Source: a virus. Taken from it: a stretch of DNA of 37,046 nt. The position numbers and the translations under genes are program-made. The DNA is taken from positions 1 through 37,046 of the IMG/VR virus record IMGVR_UViG_3300008448_000275, one strand, 5' to 3'. This document shows, in pieces, positions 1 through 7,843 of the stretch; within the stretch, counting starts at the first letter, position 1, and each line of letters begins with the position of its first letter. The notes beneath the pieces are model-generated. The model was given only the letters and a program-made list of their open reading frames with translations. It ran no database searches and was not told the DNA's origin.

Positions 1-113
1 ACTGGGCAAACGCTGCGACCACTGGCGAAGGGGCAAACGCTGCGACCACTGGCGACTGGGCAAACGCTGCGACCACTGGCGACTGGGCAAACGCTGCGAC
101 CACTGGAAAACAT
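1..113 (+). repeat. 27-bp tandem repeat array, left part
   Basis: After five bases of a truncated unit, full units start at 6, 33, 60 and 87; the last one diverges in its final two codons (AAACAT). It is the same array as at 36823-37046, interrupted only by the contig break. Confidence 0.97.
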
Positions 114-302
114 GCCGTAGCCGCCGCCCTTGGAATTGAAGCCAAAGCCAAAGCATCCGAAGGCGGCGCAATCGTGCTGGTGCATCGCACCGATAGTGGA
201 GATTTGCTCCACATCCGCGCAAGCAAAGTTGGCGAAAACGGAATCAAACCCGATGTTTGGTACTCGCTGGATGAGTCTGGCGCATTTGTGGAGGTGGAGT
301 GA
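1..302 (+). CDS. Phage repeat protein, C-terminal part (start lies at 36541)
   Basis: In the frame with codons beginning at position 3, the first 113 bases encode the last units of the ANAATTG-x-x repeat, then a C-terminal domain of about 60 residues. This domain includes the segment GGAIVLVHRTDSGDLL and the motif VGENGIKPDVWY, typical of phage proteins of the DUF7666 type. The stop is TGA at 300-302, overlapping by one base the ATG of the next gene. Joining window end to window start directly would put this part out of frame with the N-terminal part. At least 14 bases, plus any number of whole 27-bp units, are needed to join them. The gene is intact in principle but its repeat number is undetermined. 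Confidence 0.85.
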   Translation, partial: WANAATTGEGANAATTGDWANAATTGDWANAATTGKHAVAAALGIEAKAKASEGGAIVLVHRTDSGDLLHIRASKVGENGIKPDVWYSLDESGAFVEVE

Positions 303-670
303 TGCACTTAGACGCAATCGAACACGCCGACGAGATTGGCGCAATGCAAGACAGCTTGCTAGCTCGGCAGATCAAGGCTGAGAAACAGGCAGAAAGCGAA
401 ATCCGCGAACTGCTCACAAAGACAGTGCGCAAGGTTGACCCGAAGCGCTTAAGCCTGCCCTTCCCAATCGTGCGCAATGGTGGATTGGTCATCGCTGCTC
501 TGGATATGGATGAAGCCATTGCAGACACGGTTAGCTCAGGCAAGCCGCTAGACGCGCTTTTGGCTGTGTTTGCGAATAGCGAATGCCCACACGTTGCTGC
601 TCTGCGTGAAGCTGTAGCGGCTGATTACATCCGCAGAAATGCGGCAGAGATTGGAGAGGCAACCACATGA
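302..670 (+). CDS. Hypothetical phage protein (122 aa)
   Basis: I do not recognise a family. The start ATG at 302 overlaps the stop of the repeat protein by one base (TGATG), indicating translational coupling, and the end overlaps the next gene in an ATGA. The first ~45 residues are charged and predicted helical (AEKQAESEIRELL). A short hydrophobic-rich middle follows (IVRNGGLVIAALDMDEA), then a helical C-terminus. There is no signal peptide or membrane segment. It is part of a tightly packed early operon, so it is likely a real accessory early gene. Confidence 0.75.
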   Translation: MHLDAIEHADEIGAMQDSLLARQIKAEKQAESEIRELLTKTVRKVDPKRLSLPFPIVRNGGLVIAALDMDEAIADTVSSGKPLDALLAVFANSECPHVAALREAVAADYIRRNAAEIGEATT

Positions 671-855
671 GCAAGCACACACCAGCCACTCCAACGCAGT
701 GCGATGGAAGTTGCGAACACCACGAAGGCGAGGTTGTCTCTGTGTCCGTTCAAGGATGGGGCAACTTCAAATATTGCAGCGCTGCGATTGCAGAAGACCG
801 CAAGCGCGGATTGGTAGTGACGGAAGTTGAAAAGGCAGAAGGACAGCAGCAATGA
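667..855 (+). CDS. Small hypothetical phage protein (62 aa)
   Basis: This short ORF overlaps the preceding gene by an ATGA and the following gene by another ATGA. It encodes a 62-residue polar protein with CDGSCEHHEG near the N-terminus and a later YCSAAI. The Cys/His content (C-x3-C-x-H-H) could bind a metal, but there is no complete finger. I do not recognise the family. The coupled position between two other small genes supports expression. Confidence 0.65.
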   Translation: MSKHTPATPTQCDGSCEHHEGEVVSVSVQGWGNFKYCSAAIAEDRKRGLVVTEVEKAEGQQQ

Positions 856-1124
856 ACACCCTAACCAACTGGCTCCTAGCCATCCCCCTTGCCTTCCTTC
901 TGGGTGCCTTGGGCATTGCCTTGGACGGTGAAGACCGACGCGACGAGATGCGGGTGTTCACCGAACTGGACACAGCCCAGAAGCAAAGCGCCGCCCTCAT
1001 GCGCCGCGAGATTGCAGGCCGTGCAGTCTGCAAAGAGCGCCACGGCGAAGCAGATGCACGGTGGGACGACGAGGGAAACCTGATCTGCCGCCCTCGCAAA
1101 TTTAAGGAGGTAGCCGCGCTATGA
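852..1124 (+). CDS. Small membrane-anchored hypothetical protein (90 aa)
   Basis: The protein begins with a hydrophobic segment (residues ~6-25, LLAIPLAFLLGALGIAL). A charged, helical, presumably cytoplasmic or periplasmic tail follows, with two Cys residues (about 58 and 78). No lipobox is visible. Both ends overlap their neighbours by ATGA (667-855 upstream, 1121-1342 downstream), so it is in a coupled operon. The adjacent gene also encodes a membrane protein, so the two may act together. The family is not recognised. Confidence 0.65.
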   Translation: MNTLTNWLLAIPLAFLLGALGIALDGEDRRDEMRVFTELDTAQKQSAALMRREIAGRAVCKERHGEADARWDDEGNLICRPRKFKEVAAL

Positions 1125-1342
1125 GCTGGTTTCCTTTCATCGTTTGCATGGTGCTGGTTGTGGCTCTTTTCTCCGGCAAGTTCATCCGGCACGGGGATGG
1201 GCCGCTACTCAGTGACGAAGAGATAGACCGCGCAGGGCTTCATGCCTTCTATCGCGAAATGCTTTTTCTGATTCTTGGCCTCGTTATCGGGGCCTGCCTT
1301 TTTGCCCTGTTTGCGGGGTATGCCGCTTATTCAACTTATTGA
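1121..1342 (+). CDS. Small membrane protein with two transmembrane segments (73 aa)
   Basis: Two hydrophobic stretches are visible: residues ~3-19 and ~49-68 (LILGLVIGACLFALFAGYAA). A charged loop of about 25 residues (HGDGPLLSDEEIDRAG) lies between them. The start overlaps the previous stop by ATGA. It sits directly before recT but is unlikely to be part of the recombination machinery. Small double-spanning proteins in early operons often have exclusion or membrane-modifying roles; that is speculation here. Confidence 0.6.
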   Translation: MSWFPFIVCMVLVVALFSGKFIRHGDGPLLSDEEIDRAGLHAFYREMLFLILGLVIGACLFALFAGYAAYSTY

Positions 1343-1351
1343 AAGATCACC

Positions 1352-2461
1352 ATGAGCAACGACATTGCCCTACTCTCTGAAGCAGTCTATGCACTGCGGG
1401 AAAACTTCACCACTGTCGCTGTAGACCGTGGCGTCAACTTCGACAAGGAAGCCGGTTTTGCCCTCCAAATCCTGAGTTCTAGCGACTTCATGATGAAGGC
1501 GGCAATGAACAACCGCGCATCTGTTGAAAACGCCGTCACCAACATTGCAGCTATCGGCATCAGCCTGAACCCCGCCAAGAAGCAGGCGTATTTGGTGGTG
1601 CGCAAAGGTGTTGTGTGCCTGGACATTAGCTACATGGGCCTGATTGACCTTGCCGTAGGCGCGGGGGCCATCCTTTGGGCACAGGCGAACATTGTCCGCA
1701 AGCACGACAACTTCATTGTTAACGGCTTCGACAAGCCTCCGACCCACGGCCACGACCCCTTTGCAGGCGCTGACGCCCGAGGGCCAATCGTTGGGGCCTA
1801 TGTGGTGGTCAAAACGCCTGACGGTGAGTACCTGACGCACACAATGGACATTGACAGCATCTATTCCATCCGTGACCGCTCCGAGGCTTGGAAGGCTGGG
1901 CAAAAAGGGCCTTGGCGCTCTGACGAAGGCGAAATGATTAAGAAGACGGTGGTTAAACAGGCCTACAAATATTGGCCCAAAACCGCCAAGTCTGAGCGCC
2001 TTGACCAAGCGATTCACCACCTCAACACCGAAGGCGGCGAAGGTCTGGAGTCGATCACCAACACCGGCTCCAAGTTCAATGCGACTGACTTGCAAAAGTG
2101 GATTGAACAGGCCAACAACGCCCGCAACGATGTTGACTTGTCCACCATCTGGACAAAGGGTCTGGCCGAAATCAAGCCATCGAAGGACATGGAAGCCTAC
2201 AACCGCTTCAAAGAAGCCGTGGTGACTCGCGGCGCTTACCTGAAGGCCAACGCCCCCACCGATGTGACGCCGAAGGCCAAACCGGCGCAGCAACAAGCGC
2301 CCAAGACCTTCGACCAAGTTATGTCAATGCTGGTCAACGCCAAAACCCTCGACCAGCTTTATGAAGCGGGCAATCTGCTTGAGGGAATCGCAGACCCCCA
2401 AGAGCGCGGCATTTTGTCGGGCAAGTTTGAAGAGCTGATACCCATTCTGGAGGCCGCATGA
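1352..2461 (+). CDS. recT: RecT family single-strand annealing protein
   Basis: The 369-residue protein has the RecT-family core in its first ~230 residues. Recognisable segments include the N-terminal helix region, AAIGISLNPAKKQAYLVVR (about 68-86) and DISYMGLIDLAV. The segments AYVVVKTPDGEY and MIKKTVVKQAYKYWPKT follow. RecT/Bet-type proteins anneal complementary single strands and pair with a 5'-3' exonuclease; the next gene is exactly such a partner, overlapping by ATGA. The C-terminal ~120 residues are a low-complexity linker plus a short helical tail. The initiation region (ACTTATTGAAAG six bases before ATG) is shared exactly with the gene at 3222. Confidence 0.93.
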   Translation: MSNDIALLSEAVYALRENFTTVAVDRGVNFDKEAGFALQILSSSDFMMKAAMNNRASVENAVTNIAAIGISLNPAKKQAYLVVRKGVVCLDISYMGLIDLAVGAGAILWAQANIVRKHDNFIVNGFDKPPTHGHDPFAGADARGPIVGAYVVVKTPDGEYLTHTMDIDSIYSIRDRSEAWKAGQKGPWRSDEGEMIKKTVVKQAYKYWPKTAKSERLDQAIHHLNTEGGEGLESITNTGSKFNATDLQKWIEQANNARNDVDLSTIWTKGLAEIKPSKDMEAYNRFKEAVVTRGAYLKANAPTDVTPKAKPAQQQAPKTFDQVMSMLVNAKTLDQLYEAGNLLEGIADPQERGILSGKFEELIPILEAA

Positions 2462-3171
2462 TCTACAGCACCGCACCCCAAGGAAGTGAAATCTGGCACG
2501 AACTGCGCAGGGGCCGCATTACCGGCTCCAAGTTCAAGGCGGCGCGGGACTTCACCAAGACCGGCAAGCCCTCCGCAAAGCGCACCCTCTACGCCTATGA
2601 CGTGGCGCGTGAGCGGTTTGGCGGCAAGGTGGAGGGCAACTACCAGACCTACGCCATGAAGTCGGGCCAAGAGCAGGAGCCATTTGCCCGCCAAGCCTAC
2701 GAAACCACCACCGGCCACATCGTCCACGAAGTCGGGTTTGCAATGACCGAGTGCGGCATGTTCGGCCTAAGCCCCGACGGTGCGGTCCACACCGACCCAG
2801 AGGGGCCAGGGGGCGTAGAAATCAAGACGATGTTTGGCAGTGAAAACCTGTTCAGCACCGTGATTGAAGAGGATTACAGCGAGTACATCGACCAGTGTTT
2901 GGGGTACATGCTGTTTCTCGATTGGCAGTGGGTTGACCTGTGCCTCTGGTCGCCTGACCTTGAAGAGAAGGGCTTAGGGCTGGTGATTCACCGAATCCAC
3001 CGCAAAGACAACCTAGAAGCAATCGCCAAGCTGAAGGCCGATCTAGACGCCTTTGCCTCCTTGGTGCGCGAGTACGAGTCCGCACTGAAGAAGAAAGCCG
3101 CCGCCAATGTGGTTGCCCTGTCTACCCACATCAGCGAAGTGTCCGAGCAGTTTGACGCTGTATCGGCGTAA
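2458..3171 (+). CDS. YqaJ-type (lambda-exonuclease-like) recombination exonuclease
   Basis: The 237-residue protein carries the PD-(D/E)XK nuclease signature of the YqaJ / lambda exonuclease family. ITGSKFKAA lies at 21-29, a conserved Glu-containing helix GQEQEPFARQAY at 70-81, SPDG (catalytic Asp) at 105-108, and EIK (121-123) as the E-x-K pair. Such enzymes degrade 5' strands of duplex DNA to make 3' overhangs for RecT. The ATGA overlap with recT indicates coupled production in a 1:1-type module. A GC-rich hairpin lies just after its stop. Confidence 0.92.
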   Translation: MIYSTAPQGSEIWHELRRGRITGSKFKAARDFTKTGKPSAKRTLYAYDVARERFGGKVEGNYQTYAMKSGQEQEPFARQAYETTTGHIVHEVGFAMTECGMFGLSPDGAVHTDPEGPGGVEIKTMFGSENLFSTVIEEDYSEYIDQCLGYMLFLDWQWVDLCLWSPDLEEKGLGLVIHRIHRKDNLEAIAKLKADLDAFASLVREYESALKKKAAANVVALSTHISEVSEQFDAVSA

Positions 3172-3178
3172 CGCATTC

Positions 3179-3203
3179 GGGGCGGCTATCCGCTGGCCGC
3201 CCC
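3179..3203. other. Perfect GC hairpin after the exonuclease gene
   Basis: GGGGCGGC (3179-3186) and GCCGCCCC (3196-3203) form an 8-bp stem with a 9-base loop, starting eight bases after the exonuclease stop. There is no T-run, so it is not a standard intrinsic terminator. It may stabilise the upstream mRNA's 3' end or be a weak attenuator. Confidence 0.5.
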
Positions 3204-3221
3204 ACTTATTGAAAGCAGAGC

Positions 3222-3626
3222 ATGACTCAATACCTCATTGCCCACATCGGCCACACCCATGGCTATCACGACCACATTACGTGGTGGAACCCGAACAGCA
3301 AGGGCTATACGGTTTGCATCGACAAGGCTGGGCTGTACGACGAAGAAGAAGCGCGGAGCATTTGCAAATACGGCCAATGCATCGCAGTGACCAAGGAAGT
3401 TACGCAGCCACTGGCCCGCACAACGCCCTACTACCGGCGCAGCGATGGAACGTTGAACAAGCTGTATGACGGCGGGCCGCATAGCGTTGTACCCAACTCT
3501 TTACAGGATTGGAAGGTGCTACTGGCAAGCCGCCTCAATGGATGCGGCAAGGCCGACAAGCCTACACCAATCACCGCAGCCAAGGCGCGGGCCATCTACC
3601 TGACGCCCGAAGCCTTGGCCGCATGA
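3222..3626 (+). CDS. Hypothetical phage protein (134 aa)
   Basis: This protein has an N-terminal segment rich in aromatic and His residues ([17 protein letters not shown]) and [14 protein letters not shown] near residue 40. The family is not recognised by name, though proteins of this style recur beside phage recombination modules. The initiation region repeats that of recT: ACTTATTGAAAG ends six bases before the ATG in both. The stop overlaps the next ATG (ATGA). Confidence 0.7.
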   Translation: MTQYLIAHIGHTHGYHDHITWWNPNSKGYTVCIDKAGLYDEEEARSICKYGQCIAVTKEVTQPLARTTPYYRRSDGTLNKLYDGGPHSVVPNSLQDWKVLLASRLNGCGKADKPTPITAAKARAIYLTPEALAA

Positions 3627-3790
3627 AACCCCTCCCCGAGCGGGAAATGCTGCGCCACACAGCCCGCGTGTTTCTGACTGAAGCACGTAGGCGCAAGGGT
3701 TCGGAGTTCTCCGCAACCCTATACCGATGGGCCTGTAACGCCCGCACCAAATCACACAAACGCCCTGTTAAGCAGGGCGAACTTTTTTAG
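3623..3790 (+). CDS. Small basic hypothetical protein (55 aa)
   Basis: The start at 3623 was chosen because it gives an ATGA overlap with the upstream gene; a longer frame exists upstream but lies inside that gene. The product is rich in Arg/Lys ([34 protein letters not shown]) and predicted helical, so it may bind nucleic acid. The ending GELF resembles tails of small phage proteins encoded near recombination genes. No family is recognised. Confidence 0.6.
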   Translation: MKPLPEREMLRHTARVFLTEARRRKGSEFSATLYRWACNARTKSHKRPVKQGELF

Positions 3791-3797
3791 GACTCCC

Positions 3798-4682
3798 ATG
3801 TTTAAAAACCTGATTCTGTATCGCGTGACAAAAGACCCCATGGTGCTGGCTGACTTCTCCGCCTATGCATTCGAGCCTTGCGGCGCTCATCAAGAAAAGT
3901 CAATCGGCTGGGTGCCGCCCCGAAGCCAAGAGTTCGGCGCACTGGTGGAAACCATTGGCGGCCACAAGCTAATGAAGCTGATGACGGAAACCAAAACAGT
4001 ACCGGCATCCGTAGTCAAGCGCGGTGTCGATGCTCTGGCCGCAGAGATTGAGAAATCCACCGGGCGCAAGCCAGGGAAGAAAGAGCGCCGGGAAATGGCC
4101 GACGAGGTGCGGCAAAACTGCTTGCCCTATGCATTTACCAAGCAATCGGCCACCCTGATCTGGGTGGATACCCAATCCGGTCTACTGGCGGTGGATGCAT
4201 CGAGCCAACCCAAGGCAGACGACGCTATCACCATGCTGCTGAAGGCATACGAAGGGCTGGAGCTGCAACTTCTGAACCCGCAGACAAGCCCAGCGGCGGC
4301 AATGGCCTATTGGCTGACCGAGCAGGAAGCGCCCGAAGACTTCTCGATTGACCGCGAGTGCGAACTGAAAGCCAGCGACGAGAGCAAAGCAGTCGTGAAG
4401 TACGGCCGCCACCCGCTCGACATCGAGGAAGTCGCCCAGCACATCCGCGCCGGGAAGATGCCGACCAAGCTGGCGCTGACGTGGAATGACCGGGTTTCGT
4501 TTGTTCTGACCGAAGGCCTACAGATCAAGAAGCTTGCGATCTTGAATGTGGTGTTTGAAGACCACTACGGCGGCAATAGCCCCGATGCAGATCACTTCGA
4601 CGCAGACATGGCCATCACTACCGGCGAACTGTCCAAGATGATTCCGGCGCTGATTGAGGCGCTGGGCGGGGAGGTTGTATGA
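3798..4682 (+). CDS. rdgC: RdgC-like recombination-associated protein
   Basis: The 294-residue product matches the RdgC family in length (E. coli RdgC is about 303 aa) and in segments such as MFKNLILYRVT at the start, ALVETIGGHKLMKLM, and KSTGRKPGKKERREMADEV. LPYAFTKQSATLIWVD and AMAYWLTEQEAPEDFSIDREC also fit. RdgC forms a ring-shaped dimer that binds duplex DNA and restrains RecA. Here it sits in a phage recombination operon after recT and the exonuclease, so it may protect phage ends or shift recombination from RecA to RecT. The TTTTTTAGG stretch just before its start closes the previous gene. The stop overlaps the next start (ATGA). Confidence 0.92.
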   Translation: MFKNLILYRVTKDPMVLADFSAYAFEPCGAHQEKSIGWVPPRSQEFGALVETIGGHKLMKLMTETKTVPASVVKRGVDALAAEIEKSTGRKPGKKERREMADEVRQNCLPYAFTKQSATLIWVDTQSGLLAVDASSQPKADDAITMLLKAYEGLELQLLNPQTSPAAAMAYWLTEQEAPEDFSIDRECELKASDESKAVVKYGRHPLDIEEVAQHIRAGKMPTKLALTWNDRVSFVLTEGLQIKKLAILNVVFEDHYGGNSPDADHFDADMAITTGELSKMIPALIEALGGEVV

Positions 4683-5074
4683 CACCGTTTCAAAAACTCA
4701 AACACCTCGTTTTGCTCAAGCAGCAAGTGTGGGAACCTGAATTCCTGCAAGGCGTGGAAATCACCGCCGACAACGTGGACGCGCTCTACGAGGAACACAG
4801 CCAAGACTGGAAGCTGCAAGACGCAAAGAACGAAGTGCGATGCAGTGGCACCAAGACCGGCCTTAAAGCGCCCTACTCACGCCACTACGAAGTTGACGCT
4901 GTAGCAGCCAAGTACGTTGACGGCTCTTGGATTGGCTGGGCGTATTGGTACGGCGGCGGAAAGCACGGTGAGCCAGAGGCTATCGACTGGATGGAAGACG
5001 CCTACGCGGTGAACTGCACCGAGGAAGAAAAGGTGGTTGTGGTTCGCACGTTCACGGCACCAGAAGCCGCATGA
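4679..5074 (+). CDS. Hypothetical phage protein (131 aa)
   Basis: This acidic protein has a central Trp/Tyr/Gly-rich stretch (WIGWAYWYGGGKHGEPEAIDW, about 80-100) that looks like a compact beta fold. It has an ATGA overlap at both ends. I know proteins of this appearance from many proteobacterial phages, but no function. It is part of the coupled early operon. Confidence 0.7.
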   Translation: MTPFQKLKHLVLLKQQVWEPEFLQGVEITADNVDALYEEHSQDWKLQDAKNEVRCSGTKTGLKAPYSRHYEVDAVAAKYVDGSWIGWAYWYGGGKHGEPEAIDWMEDAYAVNCTEEEKVVVVRTFTAPEAA

Positions 5075-5358
5075 CCCCCGCCCAAATGGAAGCCGCCTGC
5101 CTAGCTGCCATTCCCGGCGGCCGCGGCGTCACCCTCTCCACCCCCAAGGGCCAAAAGATGCCCCACGGGTTCCCACGGGGCGAACTACTGAGCGAAAACA
5201 CCCAATGGGTAAATCGCTCCTACAAGCCGGAGAAGGTGCTTCGCTGGCTGCGAGAAAACTTATTGATTGAAGCGGTTTCTGATACCGCGCCATCGAGGAC
5301 ACACACATGCACTACATCAACTGGACAAAAGGCAAGAAGCGCAAGCTGCGCGAACTGA
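5071..5358 (+). CDS. Hypothetical phage protein (95 aa)
   Basis: Starts in an ATGA overlap with the previous gene. The conserved-looking part is residues 1-70: PKGQKMPHGFPRGELL followed by SYKPEKVLRWLREN, a pattern seen in phage proteins of unknown function. The last ~17 codons overlap the next gene in another frame, and the tail they encode is low-complexity (THTCTTSTGQKARS), probably without a function of its own. Confidence 0.6.
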   Translation: MTPAQMEAACLAAIPGGRGVTLSTPKGQKMPHGFPRGELLSENTQWVNRSYKPEKVLRWLRENLLIEAVSDTAPSRTHTCTTSTGQKARSASCAN

Positions 5359-5981
5359 TCGAAGGCGGCACAAGCTACAACCAAGCGGCCAAAGTAATGA
5401 AAATTTCACCCAGCACAGTCTTCACCAAATGCGCGGAGCTGGGAATCCACAAGCCGAAGGAGCCGACAGGAACAGAGCGCATTTTGCTGGTCTGCGGCAC
5501 ACCAAACGGGCTTGATTCGCGTGAGATTTCCATGGCTGCTCACTTGGGCAAGCAGCGAGTAAACGCCATCCTCCGCGATCTGATGAACGCCGGAAAGATT
5601 CACTGCGCAGGCAAGCACAACTTCAATCGCTACTTTGTGAGCAAGGAGGCCGCAGACGCCTACGACTTGAAGGCCGAGCAGGAAGAGCTAGACCGCAAGG
5701 CGGCTAAGAAGCTGGCAAAGATCGTGCAAAAGCGCGAGCGGGACCGGCTGCACATGCAACGAATCCGCGCAACACGGAAAGCGCGAGAGCAAGAGGCGAA
5801 AGCAGCGATTGCACCCCCGAAGCCTTTGCTTGTGACACCGCCACCAGTGGTTGAGATTGTGGGAGGGGTGAAGGTCACGCGCTACCAGACGCCGCCCAAT
5901 CTTTTCGACTTCACCCCGCCTGCCGGTTGGCGAGGGCAGTTTGTGAGCGAGTGGAAAGAACTCACAGGAGCCAGGGCATGA
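5307..5981 (+). CDS. HTH DNA-binding protein with basic coiled-coil (224 aa)
   Basis: Residues ~7-45 (GKKRKLRELIEGGTSYNQAAKVMKIS, split by a turn) look like a homeodomain-like helix-turn-helix. Residues ~50-110 (ILLVCGTPNGLDSREISMA onward) look like a winged-helix repeat ending in a beta-wing (GKHNFNRYFVS). A long Lys/Arg/Glu-rich helix follows (about 118-165), then a proline-rich tail. It is probably a sequence-specific DNA-binding accessory protein; the target is unknown. GAGGA precedes the ATG. The start overlaps the upstream gene by 52 bases and the end overlaps a tiny ORF by ATGA. Confidence 0.72.
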   Translation: MHYINWTKGKKRKLRELIEGGTSYNQAAKVMKISPSTVFTKCAELGIHKPKEPTGTERILLVCGTPNGLDSREISMAAHLGKQRVNAILRDLMNAGKIHCAGKHNFNRYFVSKEAADAYDLKAEQEELDRKAAKKLAKIVQKRERDRLHMQRIRATRKAREQEAKAAIAPPKPLLVTPPPVVEIVGGVKVTRYQTPPNLFDFTPPAGWRGQFVSEWKELTGARA

Positions 5982-6037
5982 ACTGGTGGCCCGTAACTGA
6001 CGAAGACAAAACGCCCATTGGGCCGCAAGACATATGA
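5978..6037 (+). CDS. Possible 19-residue ORF linking two genes
   Basis: MNWWPVTDEDKTPIGPQDI is encoded in the gap between two larger genes. Its ATG overlaps the preceding stop (ATGA) and its stop overlaps an ATG at 6034 (ATGA). This pattern matches the coupling style of the operon and suggests that it is translated, perhaps only to carry ribosomes across the gap. Too short for family recognition. Confidence 0.35.
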   Translation: MNWWPVTDEDKTPIGPQDI

Positions 6038-6063
6038 CCACTCTACACACGGAGGGAAGCCAA

Positions 6064-6522
6064 ATGACCGACTACAAAAGCACAATTGCAGAACTGCACT
6101 ACTTGGCAGATTGGGCGAAGCATCACTTGGACAAGGCGAAGATTGCCAATGACGCCGCAGGCGCTATTGAGGCGCTTCAAAAAGAAGTCAGCACGTTAGA
6201 CGTGTTACTTGAAGAATGCAAGATGGACTGGTCTGGTGATGTGACGCAGCTAAAGGCTGAACACAAGCGAGAGGTCGAGGCGCTGCAAGCAGAGAACGAG
6301 CGGCTGAAGGCTGATCGCGAGAGAGATGCTTTCCGTCTTGTTTGGGCCATGAATTGGATGCGTATGAGCGTCCACGATCACGGCTTTACAAAACACGTTT
6401 TGGAGCGTGGAGGCACGGCAGATTACTCCGACTGTGCGACATACATCGACAAATGCACAACCGCTACCCAAGAAGCCGATCACGGAATCCACGCAAAGGG
6501 AGGCCAGCATGAAGATGCCTGA
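6064..6522 (+). CDS. Coiled-coil hypothetical phage protein (152 aa)
   Basis: I prefer the ATG at 6064 because AGGGAAG stands in the right place before it; an in-frame ATG at 6034, coupled to the tiny upstream ORF, would add ten residues. Residues ~30-90 are a heptad-rich Glu/Lys helix (EALQKEVSTLDVLLEECK and KAEHKREVEALQAENERLKA). The C-terminus contains Cys residues (DCATYIDKC). Early phage operons often carry such Ea22-type coiled-coil proteins. No function is known to me. Confidence 0.65.
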   Translation: MTDYKSTIAELHYLADWAKHHLDKAKIANDAAGAIEALQKEVSTLDVLLEECKMDWSGDVTQLKAEHKREVEALQAENERLKADRERDAFRLVWAMNWMRMSVHDHGFTKHVLERGGTADYSDCATYIDKCTTATQEADHGIHAKGGQHEDA

Positions 6523-6745
6523 GCCGTTCACCCACTACCGCAACTACGACGAACAGGTGCAGCCTTTCGCTGATGAAAACACGGTGCCACTCTACGACAA
6601 GCAAGCCCTGATCGACTTGCTGGAGGCTGCTGCGGTGGAGTGCGATCAAGAGCGTGCAGCGCACCTAATGTTTAAAAACTATCAGGCCGCAATGGCGCTT
6701 GCAGACGTTGCTGATTCAATCCGATCTATGAAGGAAAAGCTATGA
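6509..6745 (+). CDS. Small hypothetical phage protein (78 aa)
   Basis: GGGAGGCC precedes the ATG at 6509 and the ORF overlaps the previous one by 14 bases. The polar protein begins MKMPEPFTHYRNYDEQVQPF, followed by a helical segment DKQALIDLLEAAAVECDQ and a helical C-terminus. The stop overlaps the next start (ATGA). The mid-segment YDKQALIDLLEAA is a common element of small phage accessory proteins. Confidence 0.6.
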   Translation: MKMPEPFTHYRNYDEQVQPFADENTVPLYDKQALIDLLEAAAVECDQERAAHLMFKNYQAAMALADVADSIRSMKEKL

Positions 6746-7401
6746 CCACCAAAGACGTATTGGCACTGGCTGCAAATGAATTTCACCTTGTTGAAATTGG
6801 TCAGCGGGGCAATGGCTTGCATGCGCAGACTGTTAAAGCCATCACCGCCATCACCGCCATCAAGCAAGCTATCACACCAGAAACCGGAAACGCTGCCACT
6901 CCCGAGGCGTCGGCTATCACAGCGGGAAACGGACACGCGCCCTACTCAAACTGCCGCTTTCGCATCTGCGATCTGCCCGGCCAGTGCAAGGGCGAGGGCA
7001 AATGCCATCATCCAGCGGTACAGCAAGCGCAAGAGCCGGTGGCGATTGCCAAAGACTGCACATTTCAAGCAACAGTCGGCTCTATCGGAATAGTCGTAGG
7101 AGGGCCAGCACCCAAGCAAGCGGAGCCAGCTATCAAGGAATCCTTGACAGTTCAATGGCAGCCTATTGAATCAGCGCCGAAGGATGGAACGGTGATTGAT
7201 TTGTGGCACGAAGAATTTGGGCGATACCCCGATTGCTATTGGGGCCTACCAGCTCACACATGCGGGGAAATGGGCTCGCTGTGCGACTCGGATGTTCATT
7301 CGATGGATGAAGGCTGGGTGGATACCTTCAATGAAATCCAATTCCCTGCCAACCAATACACCCACTGGATGAAACTGCCAACTCCACCGGAGGCGGCATG
7401 A
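6742..7401 (+). CDS. DUF551-type phage accessory protein (219 aa)
   Basis: The C-terminal ~80 residues begin with WQPIESAPKDGT and end with YTHWMKLPTPPEA, the hallmark of the DUF551 domain found in many phage accessory proteins of unknown function. A Cys-rich segment in the middle (CRFRICDLPGQCKGEGKCHH, about 71-90) has four Cys plus His residues and could bind zinc. The N-terminal part has a short AITAITAI repeat. Coupled by ATGA on both sides. Confidence 0.75.
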   Translation: MTTKDVLALAANEFHLVEIGQRGNGLHAQTVKAITAITAIKQAITPETGNAATPEASAITAGNGHAPYSNCRFRICDLPGQCKGEGKCHHPAVQQAQEPVAIAKDCTFQATVGSIGIVVGGPAPKQAEPAIKESLTVQWQPIESAPKDGTVIDLWHEEFGRYPDCYWGLPAHTCGEMGSLCDSDVHSMDEGWVDTFNEIQFPANQYTHWMKLPTPPEAA

Positions 7402-7685
7402 CCCGAGATGAAATCATCAGCACAGCTAAATCGGCTGGATTCCGCGCAAGCGTAGGCAGGACGGACAAGGAAGGCAACTACCACCCCAACCGAAACGCCA
7501 TCTTTTCATCAGTGCCTATTGAGTGGGTTGAGCGCTTTGCGGAGCTTGTAGCCGCACATGAGCGGGAGGCCTGCGCGAAGGTTGTGCATGACTACGCCGA
7601 ATCAATTTACCTATTCCAAAACGAAAGCCAGCTTATCGAAGCGGAAAAGCGAATCCGCGCACGGGCAAAGGAGCAGACACCATGA
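7398..7685 (+). CDS. Hypothetical phage protein (95 aa)
   Basis: A type of short early protein common in proteobacterial phages: MTRDEIISTAKSAGF at the start, then a middle VEWVERF-like helix (IEWVERFAELVAAHEREACA) and a helical C-terminus ending RIRARAKEQTP. ATGA overlaps link it to both neighbours. Function unknown. Confidence 0.7.
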   Translation: MTRDEIISTAKSAGFRASVGRTDKEGNYHPNRNAIFSSVPIEWVERFAELVAAHEREACAKVVHDYAESIYLFQNESQLIEAEKRIRARAKEQTP

Positions 7686-7843
7686 GCGACGGCGGAAAGG
7701 GTTCGGCACCAAGGCCGACAAATCACGAAGCATTCAGCAAAGCCTTTGAGCGCATCTTCGGCAAGAAGCCAAGCGATGAACAGCAGAAGGCATACGAGCA
7801 GCAACAAGGAGAGAGCAATGGCAATGTTTCTCAACTCCGATGA
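7682..7843 (+). CDS. Small phage protein (53 aa)
   Basis: Begins MSDGGKGSAPRPTNHEAFSK and continues AFERIFGKKPSDEQQ. A KGSxPRP start followed by a W/F-x-x-IFGKK segment recurs in small phage proteins encoded near integrase or replication genes; the function is unknown. The start overlaps the upstream stop by ATGA and the end overlaps the next gene by 26 bases. Confidence 0.65.
   Translation: MSDGGKGSAPRPTNHEAFSKAFERIFGKKPSDEQQKAYEQQQGESNGNVSQLR

Noticed and set aside
1370-2317. 315-codon open frame on the minus strand opposite recT
   Set aside because: Antisense shadow of recT with low-complexity Val/Gly-rich composition and no expression signals.
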